Part shown: piece by piece, positions 1 to 7,268 of the stretch
How the letters are laid out: each line of letters begins with the position of its first letter
How positions within the stretch are numbered: the stretch's first letter is position 1
Source: Bacteroidota bacterium
GTDB taxonomy: Bacteria; Bacteroidota; Bacteroidia; Flavobacteriales; Flavobacteriaceae
Length of the DNA: 7,862 nucleotides
Assembly (NCBI GenBank): GCA_015767395.1
Contig: JADWMI010000083.1
Span: forward strand, 1,410 to 9,271
Direction: 5' to 3'
Notes under the pieces: generated by a model
What the model was told of the DNA's origin: nothing
What the model saw: the letters and a program-made list of their open reading frames with translations, nothing else
Databases searched by the model: none
Program-made: the position numbers and the translations under genes

Positions 1-318
1 TTAGAAAATGTAATGATTATTTGTGATGATTTAAATTTAAATTTCGGCTCAATTCGTGTAAAAGCTAAAGGTAGTGACGGTGGGCATAACGGTTTAAAAG
101 ATATCAATGCAATTTTACAAACCCAACAATATGCACGTTTTAGATTTGGAGTAGGCTCAGAATTTTCTAAAGGCAGGCAAGTTGATTATGTTTTAGGTGA
201 ATGGGATGCAGATGAAGAAAAATTAATGCCAGAACGTTTGGAAAAATCTCATGCGCTTGTCAAATCGTTTGGAACAGCAGGATTAAACAACACAATGAAC
301 ACCTTTAATGGTACTTAA
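1..318 (+). CDS. pth: Peptidyl-tRNA hydrolase, C-terminal part (5' end outside window)
   Basis: Pth cleaves the ester bond of peptidyl-tRNAs released by stalled or drop-off ribosomes, recycling tRNA in the cytoplasm. The frame is open from base 1 and ends with TAA at 316-318, giving about 105 residues; bacterial Pth is usually 185-210, so roughly the first half is missing. Visible family motifs are Asp-Asp-Leu at 25-33, whose second Asp matches the conserved active-site Asp93 of E. coli Pth. The GS-GGHNGL block follows at 70-96, with His at 85-87 and Asn at 88-90; that Asn corresponds to E. coli Asn114. A RFRFGVG segment then matches the family's RLRIGIG, and a YVLGEW segment matches its FVLG. 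The methionine at 13-15 is internal to the family alignment and is not the true start. The gene converges on queD. Assignment is firm; the catalytic His20 region cannot be checked. Confidence 0.96.
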   Translation, partial: LENVMIICDDLNLNFGSIRVKAKGSDGGHNGLKDINAILQTQQYARFRFGVGSEFSKGRQVDYVLGEWDADEEKLMPERLEKSHALVKSFGTAGLNNTMNTFNGT

Positions 319-321
319 TTT

Positions 322-354
322 TGTTTAATCGTTAAGTTGTGTAACTGTTTAATC
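322..354. repeat. Short direct repeat in the pth-queD convergent gap
   Basis: The 9-base word TGTTTAATC occurs at 322-330 and again at 346-354, with 15 bases between. The spacer can form only a weak 4-base-pair hairpin (GTTA at 331-334 with TAAC at 342-345). A run of five T follows at 356-360. It sits between the ends of two convergent genes, so a role in transcript ending is conceivable, but the hairpin is too short to call a terminator. It may be chance in AT-rich DNA. Confidence 0.3.
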
Positions 355-379
355 ATTTTTCGCTGGAGAAGATTTAAAA

Positions 380-829
380 TCAATTATCTGACGCAAACCA
401 CTCTGCATGTGAAGTACCTGTTTCCTGTAATTTTAAAGAATGTAACTTGATTGTTTTTGGTAACCTCTTTTTAATTTTTTCAGCAAAATCAATCAACATC
501 ATCTCACTTGTTGGCTGATAACCAACCAAAATAACATTGTGTCCTCTTTTTTCTAATTCTTCAGCCAATTCTACATGCGGCGTATTTTTATTAAATACGG
601 TGGCGTGATCAAATTTATCTACAATTTCAGATAACACAATTTTCTTTAAATCCCCAAAATCTATTACCATTCCAAATTTCACATTTGAAGCATCACCAAT
701 TGGTGTTCCAATAACTGTTACAGACAATTTATAACTATGACCATGAACATTTTTACATTTTCCATCGTAACCATATAACGCATGTCCGGTTTCAAAATCA
801 AACTGTTTCGTTATTCTAATATTGCTCAT
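380..829 (-). CDS. queD: 6-carboxytetrahydropterin synthase / 6-pyruvoyl-tetrahydropterin synthase family (QueD-like)
   Basis: QueD converts 7,8-dihydroneopterin triphosphate to 6-carboxytetrahydropterin, the second step towards the 7-deazapurine preQ0 and tRNA queuosine. The 149-residue product shows the expected sites. Zinc ligands are His16 and the His29-Gly-His31 pair, with the nucleophile Cys25 placed as C-x3-HGH, the bacterial QueD pattern. The Asp74-His75 pair stands in the FDHA motif, PTSE is at 106-109 and the substrate-binding Glu is in ETG at 136-138. It is longer than E. coli QueD (about 120 residues) mainly because of extra residues between the DH motif and PTSE (about 81-105). 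The ATG is 14 bases after the stop of the small membrane-protein gene, preceded by an A/G-rich stretch (AAAAAGAAAAAC), and it appears to be the last gene of the minus-strand unit. No queC, queE or queF lies in the window, so the pathway is inferred from family membership. A PTPS-like pterin role is the alternative. Confidence 0.88.
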   Translation of the reverse strand: MSNIRITKQFDFETGHALYGYDGKCKNVHGHSYKLSVTVIGTPIGDASNVKFGMVIDFGDLKKIVLSEIVDKFDHATVFNKNTPHVELAEELEKRGHNVILVGYQPTSEMMLIDFAEKIKKRLPKTIKLHSLKLQETGTSHAEWFASDN

Positions 830-843
830 GTTTTTCTTTTTAA

Positions 844-1026
844 TTAATCTTCTAAATCTTTTCTGTTTTTGGCTTTATAATAAACCAAATAAGCGATTAA
901 CACCAACCCAGCAAAAGGCAAATACGTTCCTATTACAACACCTATCTGGTATCCATCATCGGGTGCATTCTTTATTTTTTCTTCAATATCAATTTGCTGT
1001 AATAAAGCAATAAAACTCGCTAACAT
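844..1026 (-). CDS. Small single-span membrane protein of unknown function
   Basis: I do not recognise this 60-residue protein. It has a short hydrophobic N-terminus (residues 2-10), a polar acidic stretch (about 11-26, including an APDDGYQ segment), one clear membrane span at about 28-50, and a charged tail rich in Lys and Arg (about 51-57) ending in Asp and Glu. The positive-inside rule suggests that the C-terminus is in the cytoplasm and the N-terminus in the periplasm. Reality is supported by context: its ATG at 1026 is 3 bases after the stop of the crotonase-family gene, and its TAA at 844 is 14 bases before the queD ATG, so it fits the operon exactly. The overlapping plus-strand frame (822-1013) is judged a shadow because it fits no operon and resembles no known protein. 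No function is proposed; its neighbours do not point to one. Confidence 0.72.
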   Translation of the reverse strand: MLASFIALLQQIDIEEKIKNAPDDGYQIGVVIGTYLPFAGLVLIAYLVYYKAKNRKDLED

Positions 1027-1029
1027 ATA

Positions 1030-1785
1030 CTACTTTTTAAATTTTTGTAAGGCTTTTTTTGTGGATTCAGATAGAACCAATTCCCCACTAATTTCAGCTC
1101 GTTGATCCAATAAATCACCCCAATTTTCAGTACCTTTCCATAATACTTTTTTCAATTCATTTAAAGCTTCGATATTGTATTTTGAAAGTTTTAATGCTAG
1201 AATCTCAACTTCCTTATCCATTTCATCAAGTGTAGTAAAAACTTTGGCATACAAGCCTTTCTCTTTTGCCCAATATGCAGTTTGCCAACTCGTAGCATCT
1301 AAGGTTAATTCTGAAAAAGCTGCCAAACCCATTTTACGTGTAACGGCTGGCTCGATTACAAACGGACCAATACCAATGGTTAATTCTGATAATTTAATAG
1401 ATGCCTCTTCAGTTGCAAAACAATAATCACAAGCTGCAGCCAAGCCAACACCTCCACCAACGGCCTTCCCTTGTATACGTCCAACAATAATTTTAGTACA
1501 ATTGCGCATGGCGTTAATCACATTCGCAAAACCTAAAAAGAATTTTTTCCCTTCCGTTAAAGTTGAAATGGCAACCAATTCATCAAAAGATGCACCAGCA
1601 CAAAATGCACTCTCTTTTTCACTTTTCAAAACAATAACATGAACATCGTTATTCGCACTTAATTCATTAAAAGCGTTTGCTAACCTAGCCAACAACTCGC
1701 TAGGAAATGAATTACTTGCAGGATGAAAAAACGTAACTGTTGCTATGTTATTTTGAATGTGTGTGTATAAACTTCCATTACTCAT
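1030..1785 (-). CDS. Enoyl-CoA hydratase/isomerase (crotonase) family protein, methylglutaconyl-CoA-hydratase-like
   Basis: Crotonase-fold enzymes hydrate or isomerise acyl-CoA thioesters. Numbering is from the ATG at 1785 (251 residues, the usual crotonase size). The first oxyanion-hole segment is FCAGASFDEL (61-70). The second is VGGGVGLAAACDY (109-121). Of the two catalytic glutamates of rat mitochondrial enoyl-CoA hydratase, the Glu144 position is Gly114 here (GGGVGL instead of GGGCEL), while the Glu164 equivalent is kept as Glu134 in LSEL. The GGGVGL plus SE-x2-xGI-x-P pattern is, from memory, that of LiuC-type methylglutaconyl-CoA hydratases of leucine breakdown, but substrate cannot be fixed by eye. 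A longer frame starts at TTG (1792-1794); the ATG nine bases inside is preferred, leaving an 11-base gap after the MATE stop. No other leucine-catabolism gene is in the window. Confidence 0.88.
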   Translation of the reverse strand: MSNGSLYTHIQNNIATVTFFHPASNSFPSELLARLANAFNELSANNDVHVIVLKSEKESAFCAGASFDELVAISTLTEGKKFFLGFANVINAMRNCTKIIVGRIQGKAVGGGVGLAAACDYCFATEEASIKLSELTIGIGPFVIEPAVTRKMGLAAFSELTLDATSWQTAYWAKEKGLYAKVFTTLDEMDKEVEILALKLSKYNIEALNELKKVLWKGTENWGDLLDQRAEISGELVLSESTKKALQKFKK

Positions 1786-1796
1786 AATGGTCAAAG

Positions 1797-3131
1797 TTAC
1801 ATGTTTTTATGTAAATATTTTTTTCTAAATTTTATTACTAAAATCCCCGCTCGCAACAACATCCAAACAGTAAATGCCATCCAAATAGCGTATAATTTTA
1901 AATTGAAATAATCTCCAATCAACAATACCGGTACAAACCCTAAAAAGGTAGCAATTAATAATAAATTTCTCAAGGTAACAGCTTCCGCCAATCCTTTAAA
2001 AATCCCATCAAATACAAAAGCTATTGCGTTAATTGGTTGCATTAAAAGCACAATCCAGAAGATATTGTAAAACGATTGCAAAACAAGTTCATCTTTTGAA
2101 AATAACAGTCCAATTTCTCTATAAAACAACCCACATATTACGGAAAGCATTATCGCTATAATAATTGAATATCGACTTAATTTAACGCTCAATTTCCACA
2201 TCGTTTCATAGTTCCTTTCACCCAACAATTTTCCCGAAACAATATTTCCAACACTCGCATAACCATCAATAAAAAAAGCAAAAAACAACCAAATTTGGAA
2301 GGCTATGGTTTGAGCTGCAATATAATTATCACCATATTTTGTCGCATAAGAATTTGCCAAATAAAGTGCTACATTCAATGCTATTGCTCTAATAATTAAG
2401 TTAAAACTAATAGCCAATAAATTTTTAATTTCTTTATTGAACGGAAATTTAATTTTCAAATTAAAAGGCGTTTTTTTCAATAAAAATATAAATGCCAACA
2501 ACGCCATAACTGCTTGTGAAATTACACTTGCCCAAGCTGCTCCTTTTACATTCATTGGATCTATGAATCCTTCAATCCCGTAAACCAGCATAAAATCCAA
2601 TCCAATATTTAATGAAGCGCCCACAATACTAATTATCATAGGCCAAACGGTGTTTTGAAGCCCTCTAAAAACACCAAAACATGAAAAAACAAATAAGGTG
2701 AGTGGAAATCCAATTGCCCTAATTTTATAATATTCCACTGAATAACTTAAAATGAGTCCATCTGCATTGTACATTTCAAATATTTGATTGGCGAAAAAGA
2801 TGGTTACAACGTAAATTATAACACTAAGAAGCAAATTAATAGCGATTATTTGGGCTGGAAGTGATGCTATTTCATCTAATTTTTTGGCACCTAAATATTT
2901 GGATACTGTTGCTGAAATAGCCGAACGGGTTTGTGCTAAAATCCAAACCAACGCCGAAATAAAAGACCCTGCAATACCAACAGCTGCTAATGCTTCCGTT
3001 GGATGATTTTGAATATTTCCAACAATTGCAGTATCGGTTATTGAAAGCAGGGGTTCCGCAATTCCAGAAATGATGGCTGGAATAGCCAATTTATTAATGC
3101 CTTTAAACGTAATGTTTGACTCTTTATACAT
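1797..3131 (-). CDS. MATE family efflux transporter, DinF-like subfamily
   Basis: This 444-residue protein has the normal MATE length and about twelve hydrophobic spans, roughly at 14-38, 47-66, 93-115, 139-156, 163-185, 197-218, 235-260, 272-299, 321-345, 352-374, 388-406 and 411-434. MATE proteins of the inner membrane export cationic drugs or metabolites in exchange for H+ or Na+. DinF-type features are TDTAIVG in the first span (Asp33, with Pro19 upstream), the IDGYASVGNIVSG segment (288-300) at the start of the second half, and FDGIFKGLAEA (374-384). Arg/Lys-rich loops and the tail (435-442) are consistent with the cytoplasmic side. Its ATG overlaps the end of the GNAT gene by 8 bases, implying translational coupling. 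The transported substrate is unknown. DinF naming refers to the subfamily only; no SOS-box-like sequence was sought or seen here. Confidence 0.93.
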   Translation of the reverse strand: MYKESNITFKGINKLAIPAIISGIAEPLLSITDTAIVGNIQNHPTEALAAVGIAGSFISALVWILAQTRSAISATVSKYLGAKKLDEIASLPAQIIAINLLLSVIIYVVTIFFANQIFEMYNADGLILSYSVEYYKIRAIGFPLTLFVFSCFGVFRGLQNTVWPMIISIVGASLNIGLDFMLVYGIEGFIDPMNVKGAAWASVISQAVMALLAFIFLLKKTPFNLKIKFPFNKEIKNLLAISFNLIIRAIALNVALYLANSYATKYGDNYIAAQTIAFQIWLFFAFFIDGYASVGNIVSGKLLGERNYETMWKLSVKLSRYSIIIAIMLSVICGLFYREIGLLFSKDELVLQSFYNIFWIVLLMQPINAIAFVFDGIFKGLAEAVTLRNLLLIATFLGFVPVLLIGDYFNLKLYAIWMAFTVWMLLRAGILVIKFRKKYLHKNM

Positions 3132-3636
3132 TTAGAACTTTTTCATAACAGTAAAAAGGAAACTTACTCTGTTTTGGAAAATAAATACTTTCTAGCTTTA
3201 CATAATTACGTTTTTCATAAAACTCCTGATTCCTTTTATTTTGACTAAAAGTATCTAATCTTATAGAAGGATAATGATGCTCTTTTGCATAATTTTCAGC
3301 AAAACGCATTAATTCTTGCGCATAGCCTTTGCCTTGAAAAATTGGATCAACTGCTAACCTATGAATGTATAGGTTTCGGCTACCATTGGTCAACCATTTT
3401 ACAGTTTTATATTCTGTATCTTCAATTTCACTTAATACAACAATTCCTATTATGCTATTTTTTTCAACTAATTTCCATATTTGTTGAAGCTCAATATCCA
3501 ATTGCAAAATTTCTTTAGAGGGGTAATAATTGTTCCATTGAAAAACGCCTTGATCAATCATATGATTCGCACAACTTTTAGTGATCGCATATAATTTTTC
3601 TAAATCGTTAAAAGCCGCTTTTTCAATCGAAATCAT
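3124..3636 (-). CDS. GNAT family N-acetyltransferase
   Basis: GNAT enzymes transfer an acetyl group from acetyl-CoA to an amine of a small molecule or protein. Numbered from the ATG at 3636 (170 residues, typical size), the protein begins with a beta strand MISIEKA. It carries the LAVDP strand (94-98) followed by the acetyl-CoA pyrophosphate loop QGKGYA (101-106), matching the Q/R-x-x-G-x-G/A signature. A C-terminal N-x-x-x-x-FYEKRNY block (around 133-145) matches the usual 'N..A..fYek.GF' segment. The longest frame begins two codons earlier at TTG (3640-3642); the ATG gives the standard GNAT N-terminus and lies 8 bases after the hydrolase stop. The end overlaps the MATE start by 8 bases. The acceptor is unknown; adjacency to a transporter would suit a small-molecule detoxification role, but that is only inference. 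Confidence 0.92.
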   Translation of the reverse strand: MISIEKAAFNDLEKLYAITKSCANHMIDQGVFQWNNYYPSKEILQLDIELQQIWKLVEKNSIIGIVVLSEIEDTEYKTVKWLTNGSRNLYIHRLAVDPIFQGKGYAQELMRFAENYAKEHHYPSIRLDTFSQNKRNQEFYEKRNYVKLESIYFPKQSKFPFYCYEKVLNV

Positions 3637-3644
3637 TTCCAAGT

Positions 3645-4493
3645 CTATTTATCAAGAATAAAATCAATACTGATTTTCACAACCTCTTCTAGGTGTATTG
3701 GCATTTTAGTTTCATTCCAAGGTTGTTCACTTCCCAAAGAATGATTCATCTCCTCAATCATAATCAATTCACTTTTAGGATTCCAACTATGCAAATCTTC
3801 AGCATCTTGTGGCAATACGGTATCATCAATCTCTCCTTGAATTATTAAATGAGGGATTTTAATTTTTGAAACAGCGTTTTTTATAGTCAACCGTTCTTCG
3901 TTTTCTTTAAAATTGGTGTAAAACTGAAAATAATGAGGCATTTGCTGTTTTGTTCTTGAATTTTCAATATATGAAACACCTGCTTTTTTCCACATTTGAA
4001 GTATTTCTCCAGAAGGAAAACGAACTCCAAAATCTGAAACACCACACCAAGATATTACTTTTGACACCTTATTGTTTTCACCTGCTTTTAGGGTTACAAT
4101 TCCACCGCCTCTTGAATGCCCAATTAAAGTAATATTCTGAGTGTCAATTTCATTTTTAAAATCAGAATTGGTAGTAACCCAGTCAATAATTGTATCTAAA
4201 TCATCTAATTCTAAAATTAAATTATTTTCACCAAAAGCTTTCAAGTCTGGGAAATCAATTGGATTTTCGGCAGTACCACCATTGTGAGAAAAATTAAATT
4301 TCACAAAAAATGAATCATTGTTTACAAATTCCTTTGCTGCTAAATTCCAAGCGCCCCAGTCTTTATAACCTTTGTATCCGTGGCAAAAAATAACAACGGG
4401 TTTTTTAGTATGGGTTTTATTGTAAAAAACATCCGTTAAAATAGGTTTATTGTGGTGTTTACTTTTTACAATTTTATTTAATAATGAATTCAT
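3645..4493 (-). CDS. Alpha/beta hydrolase fold protein
   Basis: The 282-residue protein shows a full alpha/beta hydrolase plan without a signal peptide, so it is probably cytoplasmic. An oxyanion-hole HG motif is at His38-Gly39 (IFCHGYKGY) after the first core strand. The nucleophile elbow is G-H-S-R-G-G with Ser127. The acid is probably Asp223 in the QGEIDDTV segment, and the catalytic His is His251 in MNHSLG. The region 150-210 between core strands is likely the lid and holds several aromatic and charged residues. The family covers esterases, peptidases and dienelactone-hydrolase-like enzymes, and the substrate cannot be named. The ATG lies 9 bases after the stop of the nuclease gene, and the TAG is 8 bases before the GNAT ATG, so all three are probably co-transcribed. 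Catalytic residues appear complete. Confidence 0.9.
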   Translation of the reverse strand: MNSLLNKIVKSKHHNKPILTDVFYNKTHTKKPVVIFCHGYKGYKDWGAWNLAAKEFVNNDSFFVKFNFSHNGGTAENPIDFPDLKAFGENNLILELDDLDTIIDWVTTNSDFKNEIDTQNITLIGHSRGGGIVTLKAGENNKVSKVISWCGVSDFGVRFPSGEILQMWKKAGVSYIENSRTKQQMPHYFQFYTNFKENEERLTIKNAVSKIKIPHLIIQGEIDDTVLPQDAEDLHSWNPKSELIMIEEMNHSLGSEQPWNETKMPIHLEEVVKISIDFILDK

Positions 4494-4502
4494 ATTGGTG
4501 GT

Positions 4503-7244
4503 TTAAAATGGTAAATTTTCGTTTTGCTTAAAAGGAATTTCCGGATTCAAAATTTCAATAATTAAATTATTAATTACTTCCATAAAATCATCAATTCTCT
4601 CATTTGTAACTTGGTAATCTTTTCCTCTAAATTGTTCTGTAAAATTCATTTTTAAAAATCCTTCTTTTAAATTTTTAAATGAAATAATTCCGCTTTGTAA
4701 TTCATTAATTGGAATATTTGAAGTCACTGAAAACATATAAGAATATAGCATTACCTGCATTGCCTTGGTATATTTATAATTTTCCATGATCAAACTAAAA
4801 TCATTCATTTTTAACTGGCTACTTTCAACCTTACCCGTTTTATAATCAATAATTCTTGTTACGCCATCAAGTTGATCAATTCTATCAACAGTACCTCTAA
4901 CTTTTATTGGGAAATCAATTCCTGGAATATCAATCTCTATTTCCATTCTTTCCTCCAAAGCAATAATTTTTAATTGCTTATTTTGATTTATTTCGTTCAG
5001 TTCTGCTTTTAAAAAATTCTGAATATATTTTTTACTTACTTCAAAAATTAGTTTGTTTTTTCCTGTTTCAATATTCCCTTTTAAATAGTGTTTTTCAAAA
5101 TAAATATTCAGTAATTCATTAATGCTTTTTTGCATCCCAACTATATGATTTTTTATTACAAACTTACCTATAAAAGGTTTGTACATATGTTCAAGTACGT
5201 CGTGAATTACAGTTCCCATTGTATTGGCAGCAATGGTTTCTTCAACCTCATCAACCTCTTTAATTTTTAATACTTTTTGTTCATAAAAACTAATAGGGTT
5301 ATATATATAATTGGCCAAGGCAGAAGGTGATATTCCTTCTGAAAACACCGTTTTAAGTCGTTCTAAAACTTCAGGTGTTTTTGGAATCTCCAACAATGTA
5401 GATTTTGTTTGTTGAAGTTTTGGGCTAATGATTTTTTTTGCGATAGCTGGATTGTTAATTTCAAGTTGCGTTAAAAAACGACTCTTTTCTCCTGCTCCAT
5501 ATCCATCTGTTTCTGTATTATAAATCAAATAAACAGTCTTTGCTCGTAGTAACAACCGTTGAAAATGATAAGAAAAAATAGCATCCTTTTCTTGATAAGT
5601 AGGCAAGCCAAAATATTTTTTTACATCGAAAGGAATAAACGAAAATTCATTTTTACCACCAGGGAGTATTCCTTCATTTACCGAAGTAATAATCACGGTT
5701 TCAAAATCCAACGCTCTTGTCTCAAGCATTCCCATTAATTGTAAACCATGCAATGGTTCCCCTTGAAACGAAAGTTTTTCGTTTTTTAAAATCTGATTGT
5801 AAAACAAGGTAAGCGTATTTAAATCACCAATATGATTGTATTTTGTATTTAGGGATTCTAACTGCTGAAAAACATGATAAAAACGAAATAAATATTCTTT
5901 TTCTACACCTTCAACACTTTCTTTCAGCTCATTAATTAAATGAATACATTGCTTAATTATATGGTTCATGTTTAATGAAAAGCAAAACAATGAAAACAAC
6001 ACAGAAAGCTTTTCAACTTCTTCTTTTGAGCAAAAACTTTTTAGTGAATTCACCGATAAAAATATACTGTTTTCTTTTTTTATTTTTACAATTAAACTTT
6101 GAAGATCTGCTCCAAACAGTTTATTTAAAAAAGAATCATTTAATAAATTCAAAACGTCCTTATAATAAAATTGCTGTATTTCAACTTTATTAAACTTTTG
6201 CTGATTTAAGTGCATTTTAAACAACTTATCAAACAAACCTGCCACTGGAATATCTTTTAATGGATATCCCATTGTAATGTTGATATTATGGACGTTATTA
6301 GGTAAGGAGTTTAGCGCTAAACTTAACAAATTTTCATCTGCCAATACCAGTGCTGTTTCATTAAAGTTTTCAAAACTTGATAATAACTCTCCAACATACT
6401 TAATTTGGGTAATATTTTTTGGTGCCCCAACGATGTGAATCTTTTGATCCTTTTGAGAATTGCTAGTATCCCATAAAAATGGATTTTCTTTGTAATAGGC
6501 CCATTCGTTTTTATACTTTCTTAAAAAAACACCCGCTTCGTTTGATTTATCAAGTAAAGCCTCGTTCGCATCCCAGTAAACACTCGCAACATTGTTGTTT
6601 AATAATTCTTGAAAAATATGCTCTTCGGCTTTATTCAATGCGTTAAATCCAATAAAAACAACTTGATTATTTTCTGAGTTATTAATATAATACTCTAAAT
6701 TTTCGGTCGCTTCTTTATAAATTAAACCTTGATAACCAAATTTATTGCTTTTAAGTTTTTCGTAAAGTGCGTTGTATAATATGGTTAAATATTCAAAAAA
6801 TTCAAGGTAATTTACGGCTAACTGACTCGGTTTTTTTTGTTGAAACCACTTATCTAATTTTTTTATATCACTTAAATTTGAAAAGAAATCTTCAGAATTC
6901 ACCAAATAACTATCTATTTCATTAAAATCGTGCAAAGCTATTGTTGCCCATTGTGAAAATGTCTCAAATGATTCAATGTTTTTTTTAGGAAGGTGCTTTA
7001 TATATATACTGTAAAATTCGAAAAGTAATTGCGTATTGTCAATTAAATGAATGTCAGCCAATTCCTGAATATAGTTTTCAATACTTTCAATTTTTGGAAA
7101 AAAGGAAGTCCTTGGAATTTTTTGTTGTAACTCTTCCTTTAAAAATATACAAGCCCGTTGACTTGGCAAAACAAATGTTAAATTATGATAACTTTTGTGT
7201 TCGCGAATAATGGTATCAACAACATTAGAAATAAATGATTTCAT
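4503..7244 (-). CDS. AddB/RecB-type PD-(D/E)XK nuclease with inactive UvrD-like helicase region
   Basis: AddB-like proteins pair with a UvrD-type helicase (AddA/RecB) to resect double-strand DNA ends for recombinational repair. Numbered from the ATG at 7244 (913 residues), the N-terminus has a UvrD-like first strand with VLPSQRA in place of a Walker A motif, so ATP binding here is unlikely. A helicase-like block at about 510-600 (GMLETRALDFETVI, NEGILPGG, then a conserved-looking LLLRAKTVYL) resembles UvrD motifs. The C-terminal nuclease shows His681 (GTVIHDVLEH), Asp787 (GTVDRID), Asp800 and Lys802 (DYKTGK), and the Q-x3-Y motif (Gln830, Tyr834). The Asp787-Asp800-Lys802 spacing equals that of E. 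coli RecB (1067, 1080, 1082). The four iron-sulfur cysteines of Bacillus AddB are absent. The upstream ATG at 7280 is rejected because it lies in the terminator hairpin. The helicase partner gene is not in the window. Confidence 0.86.
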   Translation of the reverse strand: MKSFISNVVDTIIREHKSYHNLTFVLPSQRACIFLKEELQQKIPRTSFFPKIESIENYIQELADIHLIDNTQLLFEFYSIYIKHLPKKNIESFETFSQWATIALHDFNEIDSYLVNSEDFFSNLSDIKKLDKWFQQKKPSQLAVNYLEFFEYLTILYNALYEKLKSNKFGYQGLIYKEATENLEYYINNSENNQVVFIGFNALNKAEEHIFQELLNNNVASVYWDANEALLDKSNEAGVFLRKYKNEWAYYKENPFLWDTSNSQKDQKIHIVGAPKNITQIKYVGELLSSFENFNETALVLADENLLSLALNSLPNNVHNINITMGYPLKDIPVAGLFDKLFKMHLNQQKFNKVEIQQFYYKDVLNLLNDSFLNKLFGADLQSLIVKIKKENSIFLSVNSLKSFCSKEEVEKLSVLFSLFCFSLNMNHIIKQCIHLINELKESVEGVEKEYLFRFYHVFQQLESLNTKYNHIGDLNTLTLFYNQILKNEKLSFQGEPLHGLQLMGMLETRALDFETVIITSVNEGILPGGKNEFSFIPFDVKKYFGLPTYQEKDAIFSYHFQRLLLRAKTVYLIYNTETDGYGAGEKSRFLTQLEINNPAIAKKIISPKLQQTKSTLLEIPKTPEVLERLKTVFSEGISPSALANYIYNPISFYEQKVLKIKEVDEVEETIAANTMGTVIHDVLEHMYKPFIGKFVIKNHIVGMQKSINELLNIYFEKHYLKGNIETGKNKLIFEVSKKYIQNFLKAELNEINQNKQLKIIALEERMEIEIDIPGIDFPIKVRGTVDRIDQLDGVTRIIDYKTGKVESSQLKMNDFSLIMENYKYTKAMQVMLYSYMFSVTSNIPINELQSGIISFKNLKEGFLKMNFTEQFRGKDYQVTNERIDDFMEVINNLIIEILNPEIPFKQNENLPF

Positions 7245-7268
7245 ATAATTTATTAGATATATAAAAAT

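Noticed and set aside
822..1013. Plus-strand 63-residue frame opposite the small membrane protein
   Set aside because: It lies antisense to a well-placed operon gene and the start of queD, has no family resemblance, and is explained as a shadow of AT-rich coding DNA.
1175..1426. Plus-strand frame inside the crotonase gene
   Set aside because: It is fully antisense to a gene with clear catalytic motifs and shows no recognisable protein features.
1787..1796. TAACTTTG (minus strand), matching the Bacteroidota -7 consensus TAnnTTTG, just before the crotonase ATG
   Set aside because: There is no TTG at the -33 distance, it lies 6 bases from the ATG, and the gene is tightly packed behind the MATE gene.
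5975..6193. Plus-strand frame inside the nuclease gene
   Set aside because: It is a low-complexity Lys/Leu/Phe-rich shadow of the opposite strand.
380..7244. The seven-gene minus-strand run as a new defence or mobile system
   Set aside because: The genes belong to common housekeeping families, base composition looks uniform, and there is no integrase, transposase, attachment repeat or toxin-like gene.
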